DNA from: Anisus vortex
Taxonomy: Eukaryota; Mollusca; Gastropoda; Planorbidae
DNA length: 64,000 nt
Direction of reading: 5' to 3'
NCBI GenBank assembly: GCA_949126835.1
Contig: OX421494.1
Span: forward strand, 2,921,201 to 2,985,200
Each line of letters begins with the position of its first letter. Position 1 is the first letter of the stretch. Shown here piece by piece: positions 44,831 to 55,814 of the stretch. The notes beneath the pieces were generated by a model. That model saw only the letters and a list, made by a program, of their open reading frames with translations. It did no database searches and was not told the DNA's origin. Both the position numbers and the translations under genes were made by a program.

Positions 44831-45727
44831 TCACATTATACATCATATCTCCTGATCTTTCTTTTCAATATAACAGCCATAATATCCATTCTTCCTAAAT
44901 AGTATTCAATCTTTTTTAACGGAGGCCTGAATCCCCATGTAAGCCCATTTCTTTAGCTGGACATTCTCGCCACAAGGGTCAGCTCAATATTTCACTCACA
45001 GGCCAACAGTGTCTACACTGGGGTATGACGTCTTCAAAGGCTCGCGCAGACTTTCCTTAATTAAAGGTCTTACGTCAGCATTTTCTTTCTGGTTGGGTTT
45101 TTTGCTGTGTTTTTTTTTTGTTCGTTTTTCCTAGTTAGTTTTATGCTGCTTTTGATATAAACACAAAAAATTTTTTTTACAGAGATGTCTTAAAGCGAGT
45201 TTTGTTTTTATGTTGGCTGTTATTGTTGTATGTATGTTTGTTTTATATTGGGAGCTGTACATCGCCTCGTCTGGGAGAGATTCATTTGATGTATAGCGAC
45301 ATATTTATATCTGAACATTTCGTTTTATTCTTCTCTTACATTGCATATTGGACTGACATGTAATAATATGTAGCCTCGCGCATGTTGTAGAGGCAAGCGT
45401 TAATGTGTCGGAATTTCTTAGAGAAATTAGCACACACACTTACACACACATAATAGATATATAAACAAACAATATATATATATATATATTTCTCCATAGA
45501 GAAAGATAGATTTATTTGATAGAAAGAGTGATGGATAAAAAGTTAAATGGACACATAGATTGATTGATTGATATATAGATGGAAAGAGAGAATATAGATT
45601 CGAAGACTATGTACACGCAAACTTCTCACTTCTTGATTTCTAAAGCAAAGAAATATTAACTCATTGCTTTAATATCATTTGTACATGTATTCTAAAAGTA
45701 GAAATATATGAAACCCATATTATAAGA
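44831..45727. other. No gene seen; (TA)n run
   Basis: (TA)n at about 45472-45488. Otherwise unassigned. Confidence 0.5.
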
Positions 45728-45975
45728 CTATGGAACTTGGTGGCCAATGGGCAGTGCGTTCGACTGTCGTTCTGAAGGTTCTGCGTTCGAATCATGATAA
45801 AGGCTAAGAATAGTTCCCGGGCCTGGAAGGTGTCCCAGAGTCTACCCAGCTCTGATGGATACCTGACAGTAGTTGGGGTAAAGTGAAAGCGGTTGAGCAT
45901 TGTGTTGGCCACACAATCCCTTAGTATGCCTTCTCTGGCCCTATGATCAATTGGGTCCGATGGGATACTTTACTA
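45728..45975 (+). mobile_element. SINE-A copy, plus strand
   Basis: Head aacttggtggccaatgggca, B-box-like gcgttcgaatc, then body blocks gagtctacccagctctgatg, cagtagttggggtaaagtg and ttgtgttggccacacaatcc. It ends at gatcaattgggtccgatg. The caccagtttctgtgg block is lost. Confidence 0.8.
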
Positions 45976-46261
45976 TATTATGAAACTGTCTCATGGAAGT
46001 TGCTTAAAACATTTAGCTAAAGTAATGTCTTCGTTTAGGCCAGTTTATGGTCATCTTTGTTTATAGTGCCAGTCAAGCTAACGTTCGCCACTTCCCATGG
46101 CATTTGGATAACAGATGATTGTGTGGCAAGAATACTTAATGAACATTGACGCAGTATTGTAAGATACAAATTAAGTGGAAAAGAATTACACAGTTTCGGC
46201 GTTATTTCACTTATAGACATTATAGCCTTACTGCCTTCAACTTGTATTACTGCATCAGCTA

Positions 46262-46370
46262 GATGTCATCATCGTTATTGCCCGTCACTCCCAGCTGGGG
46301 TATAGGCCACCAACCACAGATCTCCAGAACCATATGTCCTGATCCATTCCTTCTAATTGGTTCCAGTTGT
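46262..46370 (-). pseudogene. RTE-like LINE 3' end, fragment
   Basis: The minus strand reads LEGMDQDIWFWRSVVGGLYP then SWE and a stop at 46285-46287, followed by a GATGATGA-type tail. The DRxxWRxxVxGLYP form closes the ORF of several RTE-like LINEs. Only about 28 codons remain. Confidence 0.5.
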
Positions 46371-46669
46371 TTCCATATGGATGCACTTTAAAAAAAAAGC
46401 ACGCTAAAGATTCTAGTTATATCGTTTGTACCAGTAAGTAAAATTCGAAAAATGTTTATCGTTAAAAAATGGAATGGCTTTTGAGTTCACTATTCTTTTA
46501 ATGTTAGTCTTAAATTGCTTTACTTTTTGTTGAGCTAGTATTGTAAATGAAGTATACCTTCTAAGATTTTGTGTAGAGGTGAATTAGTTCTCTTATCACC
46601 GTGACGTAATAATCGGGCGTAACATAATGAACAATTTTCGTCAAAGATTCATTTGGATCCAGCAAAGAT
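46371..46669. other. No gene seen
   Basis: AT-rich spacer between two LINE fragments. Confidence 0.45.
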
Positions 46670-47690
46670 AGTTTAATTGCAGATAATCCTAACATATGCT
46701 ACAACATTGGAGATTGGTTTAGGACTACCTTTGGAGTACGACAAGGATGCTTGCTTTCGCCAACACTGTTCAACATCTTTATGGAGAGAATCATGTCAGA
46801 TGCACTAGAGGATCATGAAGGGACAATCAGCATAAACTGCAGAAGGATAACCAACCTTCGATTCACAGATGATACAGATTATAGATGGACTCGCCGGGAG
46901 TGATGAAGAATTAGCCAATCTAGTGGAGCGAATGGACAAAACTTCCGCATCCTATGGCATGCAAATCAGTGCCAAAAAAGCTAAATTAATGACTAGTAAC
47001 ACCAGCGGCATCACCACGCAGATCAAGACTGGTGAGCAGAGTTTGGAAACATTTAGCAGCTTCAAGTACCTAGGAGCTATTGTATCCGAAGAGGGCTCGA
47101 AACCAGAAGTAATGTCCAGGATTGCCCAGACAACAGCATCACTAAAGAGGCTCAAGACAATATGGAAAGACAAGAACTTAGCCCTTGGCACCAAAATCAG
47201 GCTGATGCGCGCATTAGTCCTCTCCATTTTCTTATATGCTTGCGAGTCATGGACACTAACAGCGGAGCTGGAAAATAAGATAAACGCCATGGAAATGAGA
47301 TGCTTCAGGATCCTGCTCGGTATCTGTTACACAGACCATATCTCCAACGAACAGATAAGAAAAAGAATACAACAGGAAATTGGAAAGTATGAAGACCTGC
47401 TGGCTACAGCCAAGAAAAGAAAACTGGAATGGTATGGCCTCGTCACAAGAACCAACGGGCTTGCAAAGACCATCCTGCAGGGTACCACCAGAGGATGCAG
47501 AAAGAGAGGAAGACCAAAGAAACGTTGGGAAGATAATATCAGGGAATGGACAGGTACAAAACTGTGTGAGGCAATGAGAACGGCTGAGATACGGGAGGAA
47601 TGGAGGAGGCTGGTTTACATGTCATATGTGGCGCCTCAACAGTCTAACAGACTACGGGATATGTAGGACGTAGGTAGGGGATGTTACAAT
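46670..47690 (+). pseudogene. RTE-like LINE, C-terminal half
   Basis: The reading begins in the palm: GVRQGCLLSPTLFNIFMERI (motif B), then ITNLRFTDD (motif C with T for A and DD kept). A frameshift at about 46880 moves into a 265-codon frame. That frame holds FKYLGAIVSEEGS, SIFLYACESWTLTAELENKI, MRCFRILLGICYTDH, KRKLEWYGLVTR and GRPKKRWEDNIREWTG, ending at TAG after NRLRDM (47664-47666). These blocks match the C-terminal region of RTE/BovB-type LINEs. The 5' half with endonuclease is missing. GTAGG repeats follow the stop. Confidence 0.85.
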
Positions 47691-47861
47691 TAACATACAG
47701 ACACATGATTAGACGATATATCATAATTAATATACAAACAAACGAATAGATGATATATTATGATTAATATACATTTGCAGGATTATATTACGCACTATGA
47801 TTAATGCCACATGCTGAAATAGATTAAAACGTTCTGATTAGCATACCTCTGATAGAAGGTA

Positions 47862-48178
47862 ATTGGACAGTACAACGACCTGCTGGCCACAGTCAAGAAA
47901 AGGAAACTGGAATGGTATGGCCACATAACAAGAGCCAACGGGCTTGCCAAAACCATTCTGCACGGCACCACCAGAGGAGGGAGAATGAGAGGAAGACAAA
48001 GGAAACGACGGGAGGATAACATCAGGGAGTGGACAGGAATAAAACTGAGCGACGCATTGAGAAAGGCTGAGAGACGGGAGGAGTGGAGGAGGCTGGTGTA
48101 CATGTCATCTGTGGTGCCCCAACGGTACAACAGACTAAGGGATATGTAGGTAGGTAGGTATGTAGGTAGGTAGGTAGG
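47862..48178 (+). pseudogene. RTE-like LINE 3' end, second copy
   Basis: Ninety-five codons stay in frame, from IGQYNDLLATVKKRKLEW through GRQRKRREDNIREWTG to NRLRDM and a stop at 48147-48149. A (GTAG)n tail runs to about 48178. It matches the end of the copy just upstream at most positions but is a separate insertion, truncated 5'. The overlapping minus-strand ORF is a shadow. Confidence 0.85.
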
Positions 48179-48214
48179 ATAGAAGAAAATAAGCATCCCT
48201 TTTAGACAAAGAGG

Positions 48215-48540
48215 CAAGAGGTTTCCGTGGCCACTGCATACAGGGGATTGTGTGGCCAGCAATGACAAGCCACATTTACATATCTCCAAGTACTGTCAGG
48301 TAGCCAGCCCGTTAGAGCCGAGTAAACTCAAGGACACCCTTCAGACCCGGTGGGAATAGTTCGTAACCTTCAGCAAGACACCCTTCAGACCCGGTGGGAA
48401 TAGTTCGTAGCCTTCAGCAAGACACCCTTCAGACCCGGTGGGAATAGTTCGTAGCCTTCAGCAAAACACCCTTCAGACCCGGTGGGAATAGTTCGACGCC
48501 TTCAGCAAGACCCTTTGTATAACAGCTGAGCGCACCGTCA
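48215..48540 (-). mobile_element. SINE-A copy with a 4x internal tandem repeat
   Basis: Inside this copy a 44-bp unit, acacccttcagacccggtgg followed by gaatagttcgtagccttcagcaag, is repeated four times (starts 48334, 48378, 48422, 48466). The unit covers the body segment next to the B box. The tRNA-like head is degraded. Confidence 0.85.
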
Positions 48541-48585
48541 ACAGGCCACCATGCTCCATCTAGGATAGACTAGGACTAACTAGGT

Positions 48586-48787
48586 CAAGGGTCGAAAAAC
48601 GTTTAAGTGTGTCTTATTAGGATTTCTATTTCATTCAGCGTGCCAAAAGCCTTAAAGTCATCTTCCTCTAGCACCCAATTTCTTGTAGAAGAGACTTCAA
48701 TTTGCCAGTTTGGGAGTCTTCCATGTGCTATTGAAAATCGCCCTGCGTGCCAACTATGGCACACGTGCCGTAAGTTGCTGTCCCATG
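48586..48787. mobile_element. hAT-type MITE, family 1
   Basis: Internal blocks match the 1435 copy: ttcattcagcgtgccaaaag, atttcttgtagaagagactt and cgccctgcgtgccaa. The ends (caagggtcg and gtcccatg) are worn, and no convincing 8-bp duplication remains. Confidence 0.7.
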
Positions 48788-49991
48788 GACTTAGGTTATA
48801 GGCTACTATAGTTATGCAAAACTTTTTAAGGATGACATGGACTAAGACTGAAGCGTAAAATTACGCTTACACGGGCATTGTTAAAGTCCAGTATGGTTTT
48901 GGCTTTGCATATTTGTTTGTTTGTGTGTGTGTATGCGTGCGTGTATCTTAAGGTGAAGTGTTCGCCGTTTTCATGTCATTCAAATTCTCTCAAGAGTTAT
49001 TTTATTGTGTTTTTTTTCCTCTATGATAATTAATAGCATGAACATTTTATTTTTATTACACGCATTAGAATATCGTGATTCCAATAATTAAATTGTATGT
49101 TTTTTTTAAATATAATATAATCATGTATGTTTAAAAGAAATATTTTCAAATTTTGTTTTGTATGAAAAAGGTCATGACCTTTTCCAAATGAATACATTTT
49201 TTGAAATAGTTTTATGTTTCCTAAGATCAGAATTCTAATCGAATTAATGCTTTTATTATTTTTCTTGTTTAATAAAATTATTTCTCAGCTAAATGAAAAA
49301 AAAAAGAAACATATTTGGTTTCGCTTTATAATTTAATTATTGAATTAATGTTGAAAAATAAAATTGAAACCTTCTTTGAATAGTAATATTTAGGATTTAA
49401 ATGTACATTTTCTAGCTTTTAAACGACATTCAAATATGTAAAAACAAATATTACATGTTTCTACAATTTTGTATAATATATTGTAGAGTAAAACCATGAC
49501 ATTTTCGCCCTAAGATCCTTTTTTTAGATTATCTCCCCCTGTTCTTATAAAACAGAAAAGGAAAGTTTGGAACCAAAAGGGGAGGTAAACCAAAAAAGGG
49601 GAGTTAAACAAGAAAAAAAGGGAGCTAACCAAGAATAAAAAAAAAGCGACAGATGAGCTTGTTCACTTTGGCTAATTAAATGAATAACTAAATGCTTGTC
49701 TTCCTTGAATGGAGTATCGACAATGGCCAAAAGTTCCACAAAGTTTCTGGGGCACAGGAGCAGGTCACGGGGTTCTGTAAGAACAAAATGTCCAGAGAGA
49801 AACGGCTTACTTATCCCTGGTGTCTAGCCTCGCTGTATCTCTTTGTCATTTGGTCTGGACCGGCTTTGTAGGAAGCTTTCTTTCTTTCTTTAATAGCTTT
49901 CTTTCTATGTATCTCATTCTGACTTTCTTTTTGTATGTCACTGTTTAGCTTTCTTTCTATATTTATCTCTTTTCTAGCTTTCTTTTTATAT
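48788..49991. other. No gene seen
   Basis: About 1.2 kb of strongly AT-rich DNA with a (GT)n-like patch at about 48918-48935. Short ORFs at 49545 and 49811 show no domain. Confidence 0.5.
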
Positions 49992-50216
49992 TTCGGAACA
50001 AAATGGTCCATCGGCCGGTGAAGTAAGGGGGATTGTGCGGCTAACACAATGCCCAGCCACCTTTACTTTACCACAGCTAAGGTCAGTTACCCATCAGAGC
50101 TAGCTAGACTCATGGACACCCTCAGTACCCGGGAACTAATTCTGGCCTTCACCAGGGGTTTGAACCCAAGACCTTCGTTACGCCATCCAAACGCGCTGCC
50201 TCTCGGCCACCATGCC
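49992..50216 (-). mobile_element. SINE-A copy
   Basis: Complete head on the minus strand (gggcatggtggccgagaggc, B-box-like gggttcaaacccc) and most of the body. The ttcaccagtttc block is deleted. Confidence 0.8.
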
Positions 50217-50392
50217 CACGAATAGACTAATAATAAAATAATTTTTCAGCCAAAATTAAGCCATAACGTCTTGTTTGTTTGCATTTTTCAACGCGAAATG
50301 TCAAATGACGAAAACGAAATACTATCTATAGTATGTTTCAACTTGAATGCATTTATAAAAGTTCCGCACAAAATATTCAAAGCTTTTATCAT

Positions 50393-50724
50393 AGACTATA
50401 ATAAGATGGACCGCTTGCTCTATTTTTAGATCTTATATGTCCTTTTTTCCGTGCGCAACCAATAAGGCTGTCTTAAATTACTTCTACGCTCCTCGTTGTT
50501 TCTTAAAAGTTTCCGATGTATAGAACTTTCGATTTGAATTTTAATTTTTTAATTTTTTTAAATTTTCATTTAATTTTTTTCATTAATCATTTATTTTAAA
50601 ATCGAAGCGCTTCAATAAAACGGAATTGCAAAGGAAACAACGAATCGGAAATTCCAAAAAGCAGTCTTTCGAGTCATCATATAGCAGAAATACTAAAGCA
50701 AGCGGTCCATGTGTATTATAGTCT
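50393..50724. mobile_element. MITE-X, complete 332-bp copy
   Basis: The ends are AGACTATAATAAGATGGACC and the complement-like ggtccatgtgtattatagtct. The flanks cat/atg extend the palindrome, so the target duplication cannot be separated from the end. The interior has gtgcgcaaccaataaggctg near the left and agtcatcatatagcagaaat near the right. It is non-coding, and the superfamily is undetermined. Confidence 0.8.
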
Positions 50725-50764
50725 ATGCTTTTATGTACACAAAAATATTTTCTTCATTAATTGC

Positions 50765-50875
50765 AAGGGATTTGTCAGGGACTCTAAAATTGTCCTTGCT
50801 TCTACCCAGCTAATATTAGTACCTAACATTAGTTGGGGGCAAACGTATATGCTGCTGAGCGTTGTATTACGTTCA
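50765..50875 (+). mobile_element. SINE-A scrap, diverged
   Basis: Blocks cttctacccagctaatatta, gtacctaacattagttgggg and ctgctgagcgttgtatt match the middle of the SINE-A body in plus orientation. Confidence 0.5.
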
Positions 50876-51595
50876 ATCCTTACGTCTTAAGTTAATGTGT
50901 ATATTATTGTAAGCTTTTTTTTTTGCCGTCAGTTGTAATACATTACTTCAAACCACAAACAACATGTTTATACAATGTTAAGAGATTGATTAGAAACTAC
51001 ACTGCAACAGTAAAGCCATGTATACAATTCATCAATATAAAAAAAAATGTCTGCACTAAAAACTCATAAATTCAGTCTGAAATATTATCACGCCCTTGTC
51101 ACTTGCTGTCATCTTCGTGATAATATCACATCTGTAGCTCACGTCGCAGGCTGGCATCTAGCAAACAAAAATTGTCGAGATTAATTCGTCCCGTTCTTAA
51201 TTTTAATCATAATTTTAATGCAGACGCCGGTCTTTGTTTACGTTACGTTAATTACACTCAATAAAATAAAACTAAATAGACATCATGCAGTATCGTAACG
51301 TAACTCAATTATTGTCCAACTTGACTCAAGCTTCCATTTATTATTTTGATGTTTTAGCTTTTTGTACATGCTGTGCCCCTGTAAACCGGAGCCGAGTGGG
51401 CACATCACGTCGTATCGACGGGGAAAAAACGTGTGAACCACGAAAAAACGTTTGGAATGTGCTTTACGTTAACCTAAATTAACCAACGTTTACGTTCGTT
51501 CTAATCAAGATCTAGACGTATTATCTTATTAACAACATATGCAGTAGTTGTAGTGAGTCGGTTGTGGTTTCCTTGAAGTGCTTTGTATTTGCCAT
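50876..51595. other. No gene seen
   Basis: Unassigned. A 65-codon ORF at 51285 lacks a recognisable domain. Confidence 0.45.
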
Positions 51596-51874
51596 AGACT
51601 ATAATATACATGGACCGCTTGCTTCTTTAGTATTTCTGCTATATGATGACTTGAATGAAACACTGAAGTTCGGAATTCCCGATTCTAAATAACGTAATTG
51701 CTATACGGGAAATAAAGTTATTGATACACAAGTTCCGTTTTATTTAATCGCTATGATTTTCTCAATGAAAAATTAAAATTTAAAGTTGTAGGCCTACATT
51801 TATAGATCAGTGTTGTGTGCGCACGGAAAAAGAATATAAGCTCTAAAAATAGAGCAGGCATCTTATTATAGTCA
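51596..51874. mobile_element. MITE-X, complete copy
   Basis: Left end agactataatatacatggac; right end agcaggcatcttattatagt. Relative to 50393 the interior order is reversed (tttctgctatatgatgact first, gtgcgcacggaaaaag last), so it is in the opposite orientation. Confidence 0.75.
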
Positions 51875-51909
51875 ATGATAATAGTAATAATAGGCCTACA
51901 AGTATTCAT

Positions 51910-52042
51910 TTAAAGTCGAAAAAAATGCGATTTAATAAAACGGAACTTGTCTAACAATTACTTCATTTAGAATCGAGAATTGCAAAAAAGAAGATAATAG
52001 CATAAAAAACTAAAGCAAGCGGTCAATGTATATTATAATCTA
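51910..52042. mobile_element. MITE-X, right half
   Basis: Carries ataaaacggaacttgtc, the agcataaaaaactaaagc segment and gcggtcaatgtatattataa. The other end is missing. It sits only about 20 bp from the next copy. Confidence 0.65.
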
Positions 52043-52064
52043 TGCCTGTATTTGCATAGACTAT

Positions 52065-52324
52065 AGACTGTAATACACATGGACCGCTTGCTATAGTATT
52101 TCTGCTATATGATGACTCGAAAGACTGCTTTTCAAAATTCCCGATTCGTATTTTACTTTGCACTTCCGTTTTATTACTAAAATCGAAAGTTCTATGCAGC
52201 GGAAACATTAAAAAAACAAGAAGGTGTGTAGAAGTAATTTAAGACAGCCTTATTGGTTGCGCACGGAAAAAAAAGTACATATAAGCTCTAAAAATAGAGC
52301 AAGCGGTCCATCTTATTATAGTCT
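52065..52324. mobile_element. MITE-X, complete 260-bp copy
   Basis: Left end agactgtaatacacatggac; right end ggtccatcttattatagtct. Orientation is as at 51596. The interior shares cgaaagttctatgcagcgga and aagacagccttattggttgc with the 11911 and 50393 copies in inverse order. Confidence 0.8.
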
Positions 52325-52499
52325 TCGGCATTTGTTTGAATTATGTGTAAAGTTTAAGAGAAAAGAACTATAGATATAAGGAAAAAAATACAACGTATTT
52401 AAAAAAATATTTATTAAAAGATTTTTTTATGTAGTCAGCTATGACAAAAGAATGTTTACATTTGTCACATTTTTTTTTTTTTAGTAGTCAGTGTGTTTT

Positions 52500-52860
52500 A
52501 CTTCTCGGTCTGTTTGAGGTCTGTCTGAGGTCTGTCTGAGGTCTGAGGTCTGTCTGAGGTGTCTTTATTTTAAGAATGTCAGTGTGAAGTGTCAGGGTGT
52601 TGACATAACACTCCCGCCGAAGTTGTCATTGTGTTTAGGCTGCCAAAGCGCTAACGATGTCAACGTGCTTATGATTTCAAATGTGTTTATGCTGTCAGTA
52701 TGCTTAGGCTGTCAGTGTGTTTAGACTATCAATGTGTTTGGGATGTCAACGTATTTTGTCGTTGTGTTTGGCTACTAATACGTTTAGGGAATCAATATGT
52801 ATAAACTGTTAGTGTGTTACATGTGTGTGTGTTTAAGAGGTCGATTTCTTCAATGTGTTT
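52500..52860. repeat. Tandem GTCTGAGG units and decayed GTTTAGGCTGTCA array
   Basis: At 52505-52562 the word gaggtctgtctgaggtctg is repeated. From about 52575 to 52860 loosely spaced variants of gtgtttaggctgtcaatgtg follow, about ten in all. Both are non-coding. Confidence 0.7.
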
Positions 52861-53017
52861 TTCTAGTAGTATCAGCTGATTGTGGATAACTTCATGGGCA
52901 AACCTTAGGGCAACAACAACAAAGGTACTTGGTAGTGCCCTCCCATGCCCCCACACATTCGTTCCTGTGCATCATTTACATCAGTAACACAATAAAACAC
53001 GCTAAGAGTTGTTTGAT

Positions 53018-53240
53018 CTTATCTTATAATTACAGACGCTCCTTCTATAAAGAGGATTATTGCTTCCTAAGCTCATCCGTGGTCCGAGTCTACTCTTGCA
53101 TTTTGATTAGTGTGATGTTAAGTTTTGGGTTTTCCTGGTTTGTCCAGGCAACCCATTCCACGCCCGAATGCCTATCGGGAAGAAAGAGTACTTTTATGCA
53201 TTTGTTCTCGCTTAAGAGAAGTGCTGTTGTCCTCATGATA
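53018..53240 (+). mobile_element. Repeat D copy
   Basis: gatcttatcttataattacagac, then gctccttctataaagaggat, ttcctggtttgtccaggcaa and tcgggaagaaagagtac. It is the cleanest copy of this family in the window and the best reference for its order. Confidence 0.65.
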
Positions 53241-54003
53241 ATCTAAACAATACTGAGCATTGTGACAGATTGTCTTTGTTTTGTAATTAGAATTTAAAGC
53301 CTTATGTATTATTACTACTTTGCTCTTTGCCCTTCTGTCCTCTAGTGTTTCTAGGTTAAGTGATTTAACTATTGGTGTTATTCTTTTCAGTTGTACATAT
53401 TCGCTAGTAATGAACCTTGCAGCTCTTTTCTGAATTTGTTCTATTTCTTTTTAATGTTTTCTTTAGTTGAAACTTCAAATCATTAGCCGCCCTACAATAA
53501 TACCATTAACAAGTGAACTATATAGACTTTAACTTTCTCAAAGTACTTCAGATAATGATAGTATGGGGGCGTCATGCAGACACTTAGTTTTTTTTTTGCA
53601 CTATCATTGACCACCCATAGGTAGCCCAATACACACAAACCATTATGTCATTTTTCTACAGACGTTTTTTTGTTGTTCAGTCTGTACTTACGAACTCACA
53701 ACTGCCAATGGTGAAAAACTATCCAATCGAATATTGCTTCAGGGTTCATTAATTATTTATATCTTATTTCCTTCATCTTATTTTTTTCTTTTGCAGACAT
53801 TTAAAAAAAATCATTAGCAGTGATGCCATTCCGAATGCACCGGTTCCGTTAAATAAAAGTATGCTCAAATACATGTTATGGTCAAAGCCGTTCTGTTATT
53901 TCTTAGGAACCGGTTTTATATGCCTACCCAATGGGCCTGAGTAGCTATGCTGATGGAGCTCAATAAATGGATATCAGTCAATGTTCTAAGAAAGGGCTAA
54001 CCG
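53241..54003. other. No gene seen; possible extension of repeat D
   Basis: Unassigned AT-rich DNA. The first part may belong to a longer form of repeat D, but no second copy here confirms it. Confidence 0.4.
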
Positions 54004-54118
54004 AAATGTGCCCAACAGGATGTATGTGCCCAACAGGATGTATGTGCCCAACAGCATGTATGTGCCCAACAGCATGTATGTGCCCAACAGCTTGTATGTG
54101 CCCAACAGGATGTATGTG
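54004..54118. repeat. 18-bp minisatellite, about 6 copies
   Basis: Unit atgtgcccaacaggatgt at 18-bp spacing with agcatg/agcttg variants. The minus strand therefore shows an LLGTYM hexapeptide repeat in a 60-codon ORF, not a credible gene. Confidence 0.95.
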
Positions 54119-54181
54119 CAGATAATCAATGCGCTTAGAATCAGAGTATTAGAGTGTATAACATACAAACTATAAAACTAT

Positions 54182-54410
54182 ACGGACCAAATTGATCCAT
54201 AGGGCCGGTGAGCAGCGTTTACCAGTTTTGTGTCCAACAGCATACTAGGCGATTGTGTGACCAGAACAATACCCAGCCGCCTTTACTTTACCCCAACTAA
54301 TGTCAAGGTACCCATCCGAGCTGGGTAGACTCACTCAGGGACACCCTCGAGTCCCGGAAAAAAAAATCCTAGCCCTTAACAGGATTCGAACCCGGGACCT
54401 TCGGTAGGAA
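54182..54410 (-). mobile_element. SINE-A copy, head lost
   Basis: Well preserved body and B-box-like gggttcgaatcc. The minus-strand A-box part beyond accgaaggtcc is missing. Confidence 0.85.
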
Positions 54411-54755
54411 ATTTGTTTATGTAAAGACAAAAAAAGGTTGATAGCAATTATCACAATAACGTATTAGGCTAATCTGATGTATAATACCCAATGTCCTGTA
54501 AAATATATTTATTTTCAGCGTTATGACTAGAAAATATTTCCTAAGAAAAATGTTTTTATAAAGCTTTAAAGATATAGCGTCTTAAAGAAACACGGATGTT
54601 TCCAAAACACTTCCGAAATGAGGCTGCACCAATGATCTATGTTTCTTTTTATAGGTCAGTGGGCTTCACGTGCTACATTTTAAAACTCTCTGCTCCAAAG
54701 CATTGCTGACGACAAGTTATAAAAAAAAAAGTTTAATTCTCGATTTAAGTCGTTT
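54411..54755. other. No gene seen
   Basis: AT-rich unassigned sequence. Confidence 0.5.
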
Positions 54756-54940
54756 GGGGCGGCTGGTTAGCAAAGTCGACAGCAAGCTCGACTCCCAAGC
54801 GCCGCATCAGGGGTTCGACCCTCGGTGCAGTCAGCTATAAATCCACCGCCGACTTGGAGAGGAGATGGGCGCCGCCAAGTCTACCAAGCCCAAGAGAGGA
54901 CTAATGCCAGTGTCCATTAGCTCCCCCCAACAACCGTTCG
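54756..54940 (+). mobile_element. SINE-B copy
   Basis: Nearly identical to 44427-44610 across the head and body (few differences, such as gcaagctcgactccc). It is cut before the (AAG)n tail, just after ctccccccaacaaccg. Confidence 0.8.
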
Positions 54941-55429
54941 GACAGGATGCAGCGCACCTAAAAAAAAACGTGGATTCCACTTTCGCTTATAAGGTCCTTC
55001 CAAGTTATTGCCTTGAATGAATGTGTGTTTATTACATCAACATTTATAACATGTTTAATTTTAAAGGTGCAACAGACTAAACAAATCCTAGAAGCTAAAT
55101 CAAGTGTACAGAAGTTATTTCCCTTTGGAAGTCGTGAAAAATGTTTTACCTGCTTCACTGTTATCTTACTGTGGCGGGAAAATACTAACCATTATTACCA
55201 TCATCTGATGGCTGTAGGATCACACAATTTATCTTTGACCCACCCCTGGGAGGCCTAGATGCTGGAGATGTAAAGGAGGTCACGGGAAAGCTTTAAAATA
55301 GAACTAGTAGCAGACGTTAAGCAGACGATATCCCGTTGAGCCGCGAGTAGAGATTGTCACATTTTATTGAGATTTCTTTTGGTTTGCAAAGTCGATATAT
55401 GTATATGTGTGTATGTTTGTTGTATGAAA
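54941..55429. other. No gene seen
   Basis: Two overlapping opposite-strand ORFs near 55.0-55.25 kb show no domain. Confidence 0.4.
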
Positions 55430-55490
55430 GAGAGAGAGAGAGCGAGAGCGAGAGAAAGAGAACATATATAAAGAGAAAGAAAGAGAGAAT
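55430..55490. repeat. (GA)n tract
   Basis: GA-rich with short interruptions. Confidence 0.85.
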
Positions 55491-55599
55491 GGGTATGAGA
55501 GACAGTAGTTATGGACTATTTAATAGAAAGAAGAGACAGTCAAGTAGTTACCGGTAGACAATCTACAAAGATATAAATATATATACAAGCAATAACAAC

Positions 55600-55797
55600 A
55601 AATTACATATTTATTTAGCGCTATTCATAACAAAGTCTTCGAATGCGTTTTACATTTACCAACTGATTACCACATGTTATTAAAATAAATCGAAAAAGTG
55701 TGTTTTTAATTTTGTTTTAAAAATGTTTATATTGTCGGCTTGTTTAATTGTTATTGGAAGTTCATTCCAACATAGAGGTGCTACGACGCTGTAGGAG
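55600..55797 (-). pseudogene. L2/CR1-like LINE C-terminus and 3' UTR
   Basis: The minus strand reads SYSVVAPLCWNELPITIKQ then NINIFKTKLKTHFFDLF and two stops. This is the APxLWNxLP...FKxxLKTHLF ending typical of L2/CR1 LINEs. The following 3' part ends with a gcgctaaataaat block. The (CT)n run beside it at 55799-55814 marks the broken upstream edge. Confidence 0.7.
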
Positions 55798-55814
55798 TCT
55801 CTCTCTTTCTCTCT

